From: Nakamurella sp. PAMC28650
GTDB taxonomy: Bacteria > Actinomycetota > Actinomycetes > Mycobacteriales > Nakamurellaceae
Direction of reading: 5' to 3'
Length of the DNA: 64,000 nt
NCBI RefSeq assembly: GCF_014303395.1
Contig: NZ_CP060298.1
Span: forward strand, 558,001 to 622,000
This document shows, piece after piece, positions 26,350 through 35,604 of the stretch (position 1 is the first letter of the stretch; every line of letters starts with the position of its first letter). A model generated the notes under the pieces. That model had not been told where the DNA came from. It did not search any database and was given only the letters and a program-made list of their open reading frames with translations. Made by a program: the position numbers and the translations under genes.

Positions 26350-27975
26350 TCAGCCCTGGTGCGGGTACCCGACCGAGGTGGCCGCCACGAACGTTTCCTT
26401 GATCGACCGCGGTGACGTCCAGCGCATCAGGTTGGCCGCGGAGCCGGCCTTGTCGTTGGTGCCGGAGGCCCTCGCCCCGCCGAACGGCTGCTGCCCGACG
26501 ACCGCGCCGGTCGGCTTGTCGTTGATGTAGAAATTACCGGCGGTGAACCTCAGTGAATCGGTCGCCACCGCGACCGCCGTCCGGTCGCGGGCGATGATCG
26601 AGCCGGTCAACGCATACGGAGAAGCGGAGTCGACCTGCTGCAGCACCTTTTCGAAATCCGCGTCGTCGTAGACGTGCACCGAGAGAATCGGCCCGAAGTA
26701 CTCGTTGCAGAAGATCTCGTCCGCGGGGTCGGTGCCGAGCAGCAGGGTGGGCCGGACGAAGTATCCGACGGAGTCGTCGTAGGTGCCGCCCGCGATCACG
26801 TCGATCGAATCGGTCGCGTGCGCTCGATCCAGCGCAGCCTTGAGCCGGCCGAACGAGCGGTCGTCGATGACGGCCGAGGTGAAGTTCGAGAAGTCCTCGA
26901 CCGAACCGATGGTGAGCGCCTCGGTCTCGGCGACCAGCTGGTCCTTCAACCGGGGCCAGAGCGACGCGGGAACGTACGAACGTGAAGCAGCCGAACACTT
27001 CTGACCGGAGTACTCGAACGCACCACGGACCATGGCCGTACGCAACACGTCGACGTCGGCCGAGGAGTGGGCGACGATGAAGTCCTTGCCGCCGGTCTCC
27101 CCGACGAGCCGCGGGTAGCTGCGGTAGTTCGCGATGTTGTTGCCGATGCCCTTCCAGAGATCCTGGAAGACCCTGGTGGAGCCGGTGAAGTGGACGCCGG
27201 CCAGGTTCGGGTCGGCCAGGAGGACTTCGGAGATCTCCGGACCGTAGCCCGGCAGCATGTTGATGACGCCGGCCGGGAGCCCGGCCTCCGTCAGGAGATC
27301 CATCGTCAGCGAGGCGGCAAGTTGTTGTGTCGTCGAGGGTTTCCAGATGACGACGTTGCCCATCAGCGCGACGGCCGTCGGGAGGTTGCCGGCGATGGCG
27401 GTGAAGTTGAACGGCGTGATCGCGTAGACGAAGCCTTCGAGGGGGCGGTGGTCGGTGCGGTTCCAGATGCCCTTGGAGTTGGCCATCGGTTGGTCGGCCA
27501 GGATCTGGCGGGCGAAATGCACGTTGAAACGCCAGAAGTCGGCCAACTCGCACGCCGCGTCGATCTCGGCCTGGTAGGCCGTCTTGGCCTGGCCCAGCAT
27601 GGTGGCCGCGTTGATGCGCGCTCGCCAGGGACCGGTGAGCAGGTCGGCGGCCCGCAGGATGACCGCGGCACGATCGTCGAAGGACAGGGCACGCCAGCCC
27701 GGCGCCGCATCGGCGGCGGCCTTCACGGCGTCGGCAGCATCCGACCGGGTCGAGTTCGCCGAGGTGGCCAGCACCCGCTGGTGGTCGAACGGAGCAACGA
27801 CGTCGAAGGCCTGACCGGCCGGGTGGCGCGTGCTGCCGCCGATGATCGCGCCCAGCTCGAGCGGACTGTCGAAGGACTTGAGCGCCGCAGTGAGCCGGTC
27901 GCGCTCGGCGCTGCCGGGCGCGTAGTCGAGCACGGTCTCGTTGATCGGCAGTGGCGGGTGCGTGACGGCGTCCAT
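26350..27975 (-). CDS. pruA: Delta-1-pyrroline-5-carboxylate dehydrogenase
   Basis: A 541-residue aldehyde dehydrogenase of the P5C dehydrogenase type, second step of proline breakdown, giving glutamate with NAD+. Catalytic Cys327 lies in SGQKCSAASR and Glu293 in LVGETGGKD; VHFTGSTRVF (residues 261-270) and ITPFNFTAIAGNLP are the NAD and substrate loops of this subfamily. GGAG precedes the ATG 8 nt away. It lies downstream of the proline dehydrogenase gene (28101-29039) with 125 nt between, which carry a 19-bp hairpin. The intermediate P5C is passed between the two enzymes. Confidence 0.92.
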   Translation of the reverse strand: MDAVTHPPLPINETVLDYAPGSAERDRLTAALKSFDSPLELGAIIGGSTRHPAGQAFDVVAPFDHQRVLATSANSTRSDAADAVKAAADAAPGWRALSFDDRAAVILRAADLLTGPWRARINAATMLGQAKTAYQAEIDAACELADFWRFNVHFARQILADQPMANSKGIWNRTDHRPLEGFVYAITPFNFTAIAGNLPTAVALMGNVVIWKPSTTQQLAASLTMDLLTEAGLPAGVINMLPGYGPEISEVLLADPNLAGVHFTGSTRVFQDLWKGIGNNIANYRSYPRLVGETGGKDFIVAHSSADVDVLRTAMVRGAFEYSGQKCSAASRSYVPASLWPRLKDQLVAETEALTIGSVEDFSNFTSAVIDDRSFGRLKAALDRAHATDSIDVIAGGTYDDSVGYFVRPTLLLGTDPADEIFCNEYFGPILSVHVYDDADFEKVLQQVDSASPYALTGSIIARDRTAVAVATDSLRFTAGNFYINDKPTGAVVGQQPFGGARASGTNDKAGSAANLMRWTSPRSIKETFVAATSVGYPHQG

Positions 27976-28042
27976 GTGGGGTTCTCCTTCGGAGACGAGT
28001 GGCGATGGTAGATCCGAGACATCAGGGGGAAGGGGCCCTGGA

Positions 28043-28084
28043 CGTCCTGCAAGGTGCTCGCTATCGCGAGCACCTTGCAGGACG
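28043..28084. terminator. 19-bp perfect stem-loop between the proline genes
   Basis: Arm 28043-28061, loop TATC, arm 28066-28084, with no mismatch (arm begins CGTCCTGCAAGG). It lies 17 nt past the stop of proline dehydrogenase and 68 nt before the pruA start. No T-run follows on the minus strand, so it may reduce, not stop, transcription into pruA, or stabilise the upstream mRNA end. Confidence 0.6.
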
Positions 28085-28100
28085 CTACTGCCGCTGCTGC

Positions 28101-29039
28101 TCAGGAACGGGTGATCATGGCCCGCAGGAAGAACAGCAGGTTGGCCGGGCGCTCGGCGAGCCGGCGGGTGAAGTAGCCGTACCAGTCGCTGCCGTAGGGC
28201 ACGTAGACCCGGACGGTCCGCCCCTGGGCCCGCAGCGCGAGCTGCTCGTCCGCGCGGATGCCGAACAGCATCTGATGCTCCCAGCTGTCTGCGCCGCGGC
28301 CGTTGTCGGCGGCGAGCCGGGCCGCGATCCTGATCATCCGGGGGTCGTGGGAACCGACCATCACGTAGCCGTCGCCGGCCATCAGGATCTTCAGCCCGCG
28401 CACGTAAGCGCGGTCGACCGCTTCCGGTCCCTGGTGCGCGGCGATGCTCGGCTCGTTGTACGCACCCTTGACCAGACGCACCCGGGAGCCGGCCGACGTC
28501 AGGGTGTGCAGGTCGGCCTCGGTGCGCAGCAGCATCGCCTGGATCGCGACGCCGACGTCAGGGTGGTCCTCGCGGATGGCCCGCAGAATCTGCAGGGTGC
28601 TGTCGACGGTGGTGTGGTCCTCCATGTCGAGGTTCATCCGGGCGCCGGCCCCGTACGCGGCATCGGCGATCTTGCGGGCACTCCTTAGAGCGTATTCGTG
28701 GCCATCGGTGCTGGTCAGCGACTGCCCGACCGCGGAGAGCTTGACCGACATCTCGGCGCCATCGGCCAGACCGGCCTTGGCCAGTTCGTCGATCAGCTCG
28801 AGGTAGGCAGTGACGGTGGCGTCGGCCGCGTCGGTATCGGTGGTGCCCTCGCCGAGATGGTCCATGGTGACCTGCAGACCCTTCGCCCGCAGGTCGCGCA
28901 CCGCAGTTACGGCATTGCGGGTGGTCTCACCGGCGACGAACCGGTCGACGACGGCGCGGGTCAGCGGGAGGCGCGTCATCAGGTCGCGGACGCCGTGACT
29001 GGCGGACAGGGCCAGAATCGGCTTGCGCAGCAGGTACAT
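28101..29039 (-). CDS. Proline dehydrogenase
   Basis: A 312-residue FAD enzyme of the monofunctional PutB/PRODH kind, first step of proline breakdown, passing electrons to the membrane quinone pool. It has the TIM-barrel motifs of the family: QVTMDHLGEGTTD, MSVKLSAVGQS, LDMEDHTTVDST, RVRLVKGAYNEP and the C-terminal YGSDWYGYFTRRLAERPAN that contacts proline. The ATG at 29039 has GGAGG 6 nt upstream. It is followed by pruA and is divergent from a TetR gene whose product is the likely regulator. Confidence 0.92.
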   Translation of the reverse strand: MYLLRKPILALSASHGVRDLMTRLPLTRAVVDRFVAGETTRNAVTAVRDLRAKGLQVTMDHLGEGTTDTDAADATVTAYLELIDELAKAGLADGAEMSVKLSAVGQSLTSTDGHEYALRSARKIADAAYGAGARMNLDMEDHTTVDSTLQILRAIREDHPDVGVAIQAMLLRTEADLHTLTSAGSRVRLVKGAYNEPSIAAHQGPEAVDRAYVRGLKILMAGDGYVMVGSHDPRMIRIAARLAADNGRGADSWEHQMLFGIRADEQLALRAQGRTVRVYVPYGSDWYGYFTRRLAERPANLLFFLRAMITRS

Positions 29040-29074
29040 GGTGTTCCTCCGACAGGACGAGGTTAATCGGGCGG

Positions 29075-29088
29075 CTGTACGATTACAG
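29075..29088. promoter_or_regulatory. Inverted repeat in the proline dehydrogenase/tetR promoter
   Basis: CTGTA-CGAT-TACAG, perfect 5-bp arms. It lies in the 103-nt space between the divergent genes and touches a TACAGT hexamer (29084-29089) that could be the tetR -10 element. Candidate TetR operator. Confidence 0.45.
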
Positions 29089-29142
29089 TACGACAACCGG
29101 CGTCGCAGTGCCAGCGTGCGATCGGTCACGGAAGGAGGAGGC

Positions 29143-29802
29143 ATGGTCATCGACGATTTCGGTCCCTTCGAGGGGGTATTGCCACGCCCGAGGGACCGAA
29201 CCGCGGGGCGGAAACGCCTTCCGCCGGACGTCCGCCGCAAGATGCTGCTGGACGCCGCGCGGGACGTCATCGCCGCGCGGGGATTGCACGCCACCACCGT
29301 TCGTGACGTCGCTGCGGCCGGCGGGGTGGCAGTCGGCACGGTGACCTATCACTTCTCCTCCATGCAGGAGGTACTCGCCGGCGTCCTGGAGAACGAGATG
29401 GAGACCTACTCGGCCGACATCTGGGCCGGAGCAGCGTCCGCGCCCACCGGGTTGGCCGGTCTCACCACCCTGATCGACGGGCTGGTGGCCTCCGACGTCC
29501 GTGCCCACGAGCACTGGAAGCTGTGGCTGGACTTCTGGGCCCTGGCCGCGCACTACCCGCAGTACTCGACGTGGCAGTCGAGGGTCTACCGGGACCTGCA
29601 CCAACTCACCTCGGGCATCCTGTCGAGGGGCGCGGCCGACGGCACCCTGCAGGTCCGGGACCCGGACGGGGAGGCCGTGGAGTTCATCGCACTGCTCGAC
29701 GGACTGGTGGTGCAGTCCTACCTACCCGAGTCGCGCCTCACCCCGAGCCGCGCACGCGCTGTGCTGCACCACTACGTCCGCGCCACGATGGTGGCCCGCT
29801 GA
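29143..29802 (+). CDS. TetR-family regulator next to proline catabolism
   Basis: A 219-residue TetR regulator. After an acidic N-terminus, the helix-turn-helix is at about 28-75 (RRKMLLDAARDVIAARGLHATTVRDVAAAGG...TVTYHF in outline), with the usual YHF end. The C-terminal ligand domain includes LDFWALAAHYPQYS. GGAGGAGG lies 2-9 nt before the ATG. Its position, divergent from proline dehydrogenase and with an inverted repeat between, suggests it controls that operon; ligand unknown. Confidence 0.85.
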   Translation: MVIDDFGPFEGVLPRPRDRTAGRKRLPPDVRRKMLLDAARDVIAARGLHATTVRDVAAAGGVAVGTVTYHFSSMQEVLAGVLENEMETYSADIWAGAASAPTGLAGLTTLIDGLVASDVRAHEHWKLWLDFWALAAHYPQYSTWQSRVYRDLHQLTSGILSRGAADGTLQVRDPDGEAVEFIALLDGLVVQSYLPESRLTPSRARAVLHHYVRATMVAR

Positions 29803-29862
29803 CCGTCCCGGAGACACTGGACATCCCGGAGACAGCAGAAGGCCTTCTTCCTGCGCAGGGCT

Positions 29863-30408
29863 TCAGACGGTGACGGCGACCGGGACGGCTGCGACCAGGG
29901 CGGCCGAGGCCAGGCGGCTCACCCGGATCTTGACGGCGATGACGCGACCGACGACGGTGGTCAGGGCCATCAGGACGAAGAACGGAGCGATCGAGGCCTC
30001 GGCGATCTGGTGGCTCATCATGAAGGTGCCGACCTGGTTGCGGAAGCTGCCCACGTTGTCGACGCTCCAGACGAACCCGACCCGCAGCGCCATGGCGACG
30101 AGCCAGGTGGCCACGAACGCGGCGCCGGTCGTGGTGAAGAGCTTGCCGGTGGCGCTGTCCCGCTCGACCCCGGTGCTGACCGTGGCCAGCACGGCGAACA
30201 CGGCGCCGATGGCGACCCCGACGGCGTAGAGCCAGATCGACGATCCACCGGTCGGGATGTTCCGCAGGTAGGCGTAACCGAAGCCGGCCACCGACAACAC
30301 CGGCGTCAGCACCTTGTGCCAGGTGTACTCGCGCCGTCCGAGCTGGGATGCCATCATCACTGCGAAGATGCTGCCGCTGATGACCAGTGCCGTCATGAAA
30401 TCGCTCAT
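29863..30408 (-). CDS. Small polytopic membrane protein
   Basis: A 181-residue membrane protein with about 5 hydrophobic segments (3-22, 36-52, 58-80, 92-115, 140-160). No family is certain; the length and the positions of charged residues resemble the CcdC/DUF1453 group, but I would not assign it. AGGAG lies 7 nt before the ATG. It converges on the TetR gene and is transcribed alone. Function unknown. Confidence 0.65.
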   Translation of the reverse strand: MSDFMTALVISGSIFAVMMASQLGRREYTWHKVLTPVLSVAGFGYAYLRNIPTGGSSIWLYAVGVAIGAVFAVLATVSTGVERDSATGKLFTTTGAAFVATWLVAMALRVGFVWSVDNVGSFRNQVGTFMMSHQIAEASIAPFFVLMALTTVVGRVIAVKIRVSRLASAALVAAVPVAVTV

Positions 30409-30544
30409 CGTGTGTCTCCTGGAGTCCGGGTGGTGGTGGCCTCTTGGCCGCTGAGGACAACCTTCGTCCCAGCGGCCGGCCAACACATGGGCTCAGGGGT
30501 GGACTCCCGGGTGGACCTGTGCGCTCCACCCGGAGGTTGAGTCC

Positions 30545-30982
30545 TCAGGTCCTGCCGACCACCTTCGTCAGGCCCGCGCGCAGGCCGGCCGGGTCGGGCA
30601 GCCCGGCGAACATCTCGGCGTCGATGGCCCTGGCGACGGCGGTCGAGGCGGTCACCGTCTCCCGCCCTCCGGGTGTCAGCGTGAGTCGGTAGGCCCGCGC
30701 ATCGCCGGGGTCGGGCAGCCGTTCGATCAGGCCTCGATCGACCAGCGTCCGGACGATCTTGCTGGTCATCATCCGGTCGATGCCGGCGAACTCGGCCACC
30801 GCCTGCTGGGTCGGGGCGCCAGTGTTGCGGCCGAGCCAGCTGGTCGAGGCCAGGATGTCGAACTGGGTGTGCGTCAGGCCGAGCGGACGCAGCCTGGTGT
30901 CCATCTCGCGCCGCCAGGCCAGCGCGGCGTGGTGCAGCCAGTAGCCGGTCGAGATCAGCGGCCCACCGGGGGCTCCGGTCAT
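30545..30982 (-). CDS. MarR-family regulator of the SRPBCC operon
   Basis: A 145-residue MarR regulator in the usual size. THTQFDILASTSWL, TQQAVAEFAGIDRMMTSKIVRTLVDRG (two helices, shown in outline) and DPGDARAYRLTLT (the wing) follow the family. It starts with ATG at 30982, overlapping the stop of the SRPBCC gene by the ATGA tetranucleotide, so the two are translationally coupled. The long inverted repeat at 31438-31475 in front of the operon is the likely autoregulatory site. Confidence 0.88.
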   Translation of the reverse strand: MTGAPGGPLISTGYWLHHAALAWRREMDTRLRPLGLTHTQFDILASTSWLGRNTGAPTQQAVAEFAGIDRMMTSKIVRTLVDRGLIERLPDPGDARAYRLTLTPGGRETVTASTAVARAIDAEMFAGLPDPAGLRAGLTKVVGRT

Positions 30983-31422
30983 GCCCGCCGTTCCGCGGTG
31001 CGGCGGGCGGCCTCGGCGGCGAGGGCCGCGAACGTCGACGGCATGTTCCTCCGGATCTCCCTGCCGAAGTACACGCGAAACAGGACCGAGAGCGGCCCGT
31101 GGACGCGATAGGTCTTGCACAGCTTGACCTCTCCGGTGGCCGTGTCGCTCATCCGGTGGTCGAGGACGAGCTTGCCGCCGGGTAGCGGGCACTGGGTCGT
31201 GAAACGCGTCCTCGGCTCCACCGCGGTGACCACGAAGGACGACCCAGGACGCCGGCCGACCTGCTTGCTGAAGCCGGTCGCCCCGGGCCCGAACGGGCCA
31301 TCGAGTCGCAATTCCTCCTCGCGGCCGTCCCAGCCCGGGTAGGCCGGCAGATCCGTCCAGGCTTCCCAGATCGCCGCCGGATCACCCTCGACCGTTGCGG
31401 TGCAGACGATGTCGTACTTCAT
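30979..31422 (-). CDS. SRPBCC-domain protein
   Basis: A 147-residue START/Bet v1-like fold protein with YDIVCTATVEGDPAAIWEAW at its N-terminus and ITTQ-type beta strands that form a hydrophobic pocket; the end is a long amphipathic helix. Such proteins bind lipids or polyketide-like ligands, and in MarR operons they may bind or neutralise the effector. The ATG at 31422 has GGAGGT 6 nt upstream. It is the first gene of a two-gene operon with the MarR gene; the operator overlaps its -10 hexamer. Confidence 0.82.
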   Translation of the reverse strand: MKYDIVCTATVEGDPAAIWEAWTDLPAYPGWDGREEELRLDGPFGPGATGFSKQVGRRPGSSFVVTAVEPRTRFTTQCPLPGGKLVLDHRMSDTATGEVKLCKTYRVHGPLSVLFRVYFGREIRRNMPSTFAALAAEAARRTAERRA

Positions 31423-31437
31423 CCCGACCTCCAAGAT

Positions 31438-31475
31438 TGTTGTCGCGACTACTATAAACAGTAGTCGCGACAACA
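31438..31475. promoter_or_regulatory. Long inverted-repeat operator of the SRPBCC-marR operon
   Basis: Two perfect 16-bp arms (TGTTGTCGCGACTACT and its complement) with a 6-nt spacer. Each arm contains the 8-bp palindrome GTCGCGAC. A TATAGT hexamer on the minus strand (31456-31451) spans the spacer and arm, so binding would block RNA polymerase. It starts 10 nt beyond the stop of the upstream aldo/keto reductase. Confidence 0.8.
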
Positions 31476-31484
31476 GTCAAGGAT

Positions 31485-32459
<975 letters not shown>

Positions 32460-32477
32460 GTTCGGTAGAACTCCTCT

Positions 32478-34226
32478 TCAGTCGGCTTCCAGTTCGGCGA
32501 CGGTCGGCACCTGGCCGGCCCGCTCTGTCATCCACCGGCGCAGCGCCAGGGTCGCCAGCACGTCATCTTCGTTGTACCGCAGGATGCGGTCCGCCATCAC
32601 CCGGTCGACCGGTTCGATGGGGCCGGCGCCGACCGACCCGCCGCCGGACACCCGGCCGACGGCGTCCCGGTACCAGGCCATCGAATTCTCGCCGCCGGGC
32701 TCCGGGTCCCGCCAACCGAAGCCGGCCACCGGCGCGAGGGCCTTCAACTTCATCGACCCCGGAACGACGAACTGGTCCCGGATCTCCTGGTAGATGTCGA
32801 CCCACTGCGGGGACGAACAGAACTCCGAGATCTCTGCCACCGTCGGCATTCCTACTACGTCCGGGTAGCGAACCGGGGTGGACCGGAGCCATCGTTCCTC
32901 GGCCGACCGCGAGTAGCAGAAGGCGGCGAAGGAAAGTCCGCGTGCCGCGGCCAGTTCGCGGAGAGCGGTGAGATACCGCCAGAACTCCGCGAAGGCCCGA
33001 CCTTCGTCCTGGTCCGGCAACGGATTCCAGCTGACGAACGCGCGATAACCGCTCGTCAGGCCGAGTTCCGCCACCGCCGGCCCGGTGAGGTAGGTACCCC
33101 AGAGGTAGGCACCGTCCTCCAGGAACGATTCCATGTCGACGTCGAGTTCGAGGTCGGCCCGGCGGACCTCGATCTGCTCGTTCTTGCGCACCAGCGGCCA
33201 GCCCGCCAGGAAGGCCCTGGCCCGCACCCGTGCGGTCCCGGGGGCGACGCCGGTCAATGGCAGGGAGCCCGCCAGATCGGCGTCCAGGCCGGCCAGATCG
33301 TCGACGGTCCAGACTCCGGCATCGTGCAGGAGGTCGACGTCGCCGCCGGCGAAGATCAGCGAGATGTCCTTGGCCGCTTGTAGTTCGGCGAGACACACCG
33401 GCCACCACGAACAGCGCCGGCACTCACCGATCCGCGACGGTCTGGCCAGCGCCGGAGCGCCGGTGGCGGCTGCCGTCGCCACCGCCAGCCGATCGGCGAA
33501 GCGACGGTCGTAGTCCGTCAGCACCGAACTGCCGGGTAGATCGAGCCGGTGCCAGAGCACCACGGAGGAGTCGCCCTCCCCCGGACCGCCGAGGCCGATG
33601 ACGCCGCCCCTGGCCACCGAGGCGGCCAGTCCGAGGTCCTGGAGCAGACGGTGGTGGTGGGCCAGCGCCAACGCATCCGCGGCATGTGCCCGCGCCTTGC
33701 GGCGGGCGTCGACGGCTACCTCCGACGGATTGGTGACGGGCGCCGTCAGCGCCCCTGATCCCGGATCGGTGGTGCGGTGCGACCGGATGATCACGGCCTG
33801 GTAGCCGTCACCGGCCCAGAGCAGCAGGTCGGGCGTCCCGAAGCGGCTCACGCTGCGCAGAGACTGCTCGATCAGCACGGCCGGCCGATCCCCTCCGGTC
33901 GCATCCCAGGGGCGGGCAGATCCGCCGGCCGAAGCGCGGAACGACGTCAGCACCGCCGTCCGGTGGGAGTCCCCCTCGGCCAACCGCAGTCGTAGACCGT
34001 CGTCGACGGGCGCCCGTGAAGCAGAAGGAGCGTGCACATCGGCGTCCAGGTGGACACGGCGTCGGCAGCGACCGGCAGCAGCCGGCCCCAGCCGGACCGG
34101 CAAGGCAGACACAGCGGGCCCAGCGCGCTTGACCGGCTCGATGTGCGTGACCGACTCGTCGGACGTCATCGGGACCCCGGACCGCATCTCTGCCGGCCCG
34201 GTGGCACTCGAACCAGTGAGAGTCAT
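32478..34226 (-). CDS. TM0106-family RecB-like nuclease
   Basis: A 582-residue protein with a RecB-like nuclease half and a DEDD-type exonuclease half. The middle shows CRRCSWWPVC, like the iron-sulfur or zinc-binding cysteines in Cas4/RecB-related proteins; the C-terminal part has ELDVDMES and NEDDVLATLALRRWM, the metal ligands of an RNase H-like exonuclease. The family is widely distributed in actinobacteria and may work in DNA repair; its role is not settled. The start is ATG 34226, after GGAGAGG. It is divergent from the DUF6474 gene. Confidence 0.75.
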   Translation of the reverse strand: MTLTGSSATGPAEMRSGVPMTSDESVTHIEPVKRAGPAVSALPVRLGPAAAGRCRRRVHLDADVHAPSASRAPVDDGLRLRLAEGDSHRTAVLTSFRASAGGSARPWDATGGDRPAVLIEQSLRSVSRFGTPDLLLWAGDGYQAVIIRSHRTTDPGSGALTAPVTNPSEVAVDARRKARAHAADALALAHHHRLLQDLGLAASVARGGVIGLGGPGEGDSSVVLWHRLDLPGSSVLTDYDRRFADRLAVATAAATGAPALARPSRIGECRRCSWWPVCLAELQAAKDISLIFAGGDVDLLHDAGVWTVDDLAGLDADLAGSLPLTGVAPGTARVRARAFLAGWPLVRKNEQIEVRRADLELDVDMESFLEDGAYLWGTYLTGPAVAELGLTSGYRAFVSWNPLPDQDEGRAFAEFWRYLTALRELAAARGLSFAAFCYSRSAEERWLRSTPVRYPDVVGMPTVAEISEFCSSPQWVDIYQEIRDQFVVPGSMKLKALAPVAGFGWRDPEPGGENSMAWYRDAVGRVSGGGSVGAGPIEPVDRVMADRILRYNEDDVLATLALRRWMTERAGQVPTVAELEAD

Positions 34227-34287
34227 CCTCTCCACCCTAAGAGGCCGCGCCGGTTGATGCGTGCATGCGCCTCTAAGCTGTGGACAC

Positions 34288-34326
34288 CTCACCCGGGGCG
34301 CGCAGCCCCGGGGCGCTGCGGGTGAG
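34288..34326. promoter_or_regulatory. GC-rich inverted repeat upstream of the copper operon
   Basis: Outer arms CTCACCCG (34288-34295) and CGGGTGAG (34319-34326) enclose a second GC-rich inverted region. It lies 25 nt upstream of the first gene (34351), probably in its 5' leader. It could be a leader hairpin or a regulator site. Confidence 0.45.
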
Positions 34327-34350
34327 AAGTCTGATGACGGGAGACGCGTG

Positions 34351-34956
34351 ATGTTCGGTAGGAAGAGCACCAGCCGCAAAGGGCTCGCCCGCTCAGAGAA
34401 GAAGGTCGCGCGGAAGGCCCGCAGGGTCGAGGGCAAGGCCGGCCGCGCCGGCAAGAAGGCCGGCCGGAAGGCCGCCAAGGCCGAGCCGAAGGGCGTCATC
34501 GGCACCCTGACCGACCCGAGGACCGCCAAGCGCGCCTTGTCCGTGGCGAAGATCGCCGGACCGGTGGTGGCGCCGTATGCGCTCAAGGCGGCCACCGGGG
34601 CCCGCGGTTTCCTCGACGACCGACGTGCCATGAAGCTCGGCGTCACCGCGGACGAGGTCGCCGCCTATCGCGGTCCCACCGGCCCGGCGGGGGCCAGGAT
34701 CGCCGGGCTGCGGTCATCGATCGACGAACTGAGCAGGCGCCACACCGCCGACCTCCAGGTGGTTCGCTTCGCCGACGTGGCGAAGGCGAGACTGGCCGAC
34801 CTCGGCACGGCGGTGCAGACGTCTGCGTCGATGCCCCCCGCTCGGCGGCGGGGCACCCTGTCGGCGGTCGGCAAGGAACTGAACCAGATCGAGGCCGACC
34901 TGATGACGTACCTGGTCGGCAGCCGCAACCAGGGATCCGGACGAGCCGTAATCTGA
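34351..34956 (+). CDS. DUF6474-family protein
   Basis: A 201-residue actinobacterial protein of unknown function. The first 45 residues are extremely basic (Lys/Arg/Ala-rich), and residues 58-200 carry the conserved part: KRALSVAKIAGPVVAPYAL, GARGFLDDRRAMKLGV and MPPARRRGTLSAV...EADLMTYL. The pattern of hydrophobic helices suggests a peripheral membrane protein. The ATG at 34351 has a GGGAG 8 nt upstream. It starts the block that runs through the Met/His-loop membrane protein to YcnI and CopC, so a link with copper or the envelope is possible. Confidence 0.75.
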   Translation: MFGRKSTSRKGLARSEKKVARKARRVEGKAGRAGKKAGRKAAKAEPKGVIGTLTDPRTAKRALSVAKIAGPVVAPYALKAATGARGFLDDRRAMKLGVTADEVAAYRGPTGPAGARIAGLRSSIDELSRRHTADLQVVRFADVAKARLADLGTAVQTSASMPPARRRGTLSAVGKELNQIEADLMTYLVGSRNQGSGRAVI

Positions 34957-34960
34957 GTTC

Positions 34961-35512
34961 GTGCCCGGCCCCACTTCGTTGCGCTGGCGACTGCTGCGAT
35001 CAGCCGCCTTCTCGGTAGTGGCGACCCAACTCGCCGCCCTCGGGCACCTGATCGGCGGCGGCGGCCGACCCGATCCGGCCATTCTGCTGATCGGCGCAGC
35101 AACCATCGGCGCCATCGGCACCGGCCTCGCCCGGCAGCAGCGCCGATGGGGCCCGATCTTCGCCGTCATGGCGGCCAGTCAGCTCGCGTTCCACCTCTTG
35201 TTCACGGTCGAGATGCACACCGGGACGATGTCGTCGATGACCATCGGGCATTCGTCCACGGGCTCTGATGCCGGCCGGATGCTCACCTTCCACCTGATCG
35301 CCGCCGCCTTTGCGGCCGCGCTGCTGGCCACCGGTGACGCGGCGGTCTTCGGACTGTTCGGCGCGCTGCGGCGCGCCGTCCGGGTCCTGCCGGCACACGT
35401 CCCCGCCGATCGCCCCCTGCCGACGGCCCCCTTCGCCGATCTCGACCGGCCCCGCCCCCGGGGCGCGCTCCTGTCTATCAGTCCACGGAGAGGTCCGCCG
35501 CACGCCTGGTAG
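34961..35512 (+). CDS. Membrane protein with Met/His-rich loop
   Basis: A 183-residue membrane protein with about four hydrophobic segments (14-32, 40-57, 66-84, 107-130) and a polar Arg/Pro tail. Between the third and fourth segments lies MHTGTMSSMTIGH (85-97), a Met/His-rich loop with three Met and two His (H86, H97), the kind of site that binds Cu(I). The GTG at 34961 lies 4 nt after the stop of the preceding gene, and the TAG stop at 35510-35512 overlaps a GTG for the following frame. It is therefore probably a copper-linked protein in the YcnI-CopC operon. I know no family name. Confidence 0.65.
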   Translation: MPGPTSLRWRLLRSAAFSVVATQLAALGHLIGGGGRPDPAILLIGAATIGAIGTGLARQQRRWGPIFAVMAASQLAFHLLFTVEMHTGTMSSMTIGHSSTGSDAGRMLTFHLIAAAFAAALLATGDAAVFGLFGALRRAVRVLPAHVPADRPLPTAPFADLDRPRPRGALLSISPRRGPPHAW

Positions 35513-35556
35513 TGACTCCGACCGTCGCGTGCGCCGTCACTTCCGACGGCGAGTTC

Positions 35557-35604
35557 TGCTGTCACTTCTGCAGTGACTTCTGCAGCGACTTCTGCGGCGA
35601 CTTC
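35557..35604. repeat. 12-bp tandem repeat x4 upstream of YcnI
   Basis: Four near-perfect units of TGCAGTGACTTC. They are in frame with an open frame that starts at GTG 35512 and runs on into YcnI, and would encode CCHFCSDFCSDFCGDF. If it is not translated, the CTGCAG parts could pair with each other in RNA. Confidence 0.85.

Noticed and set aside
34240..34274. AGAGGC and GCCTCT inverted copies in front of the copper operon
   Set aside because: Only 6-bp arms with a 23-nt gap; too weak to call an operator.
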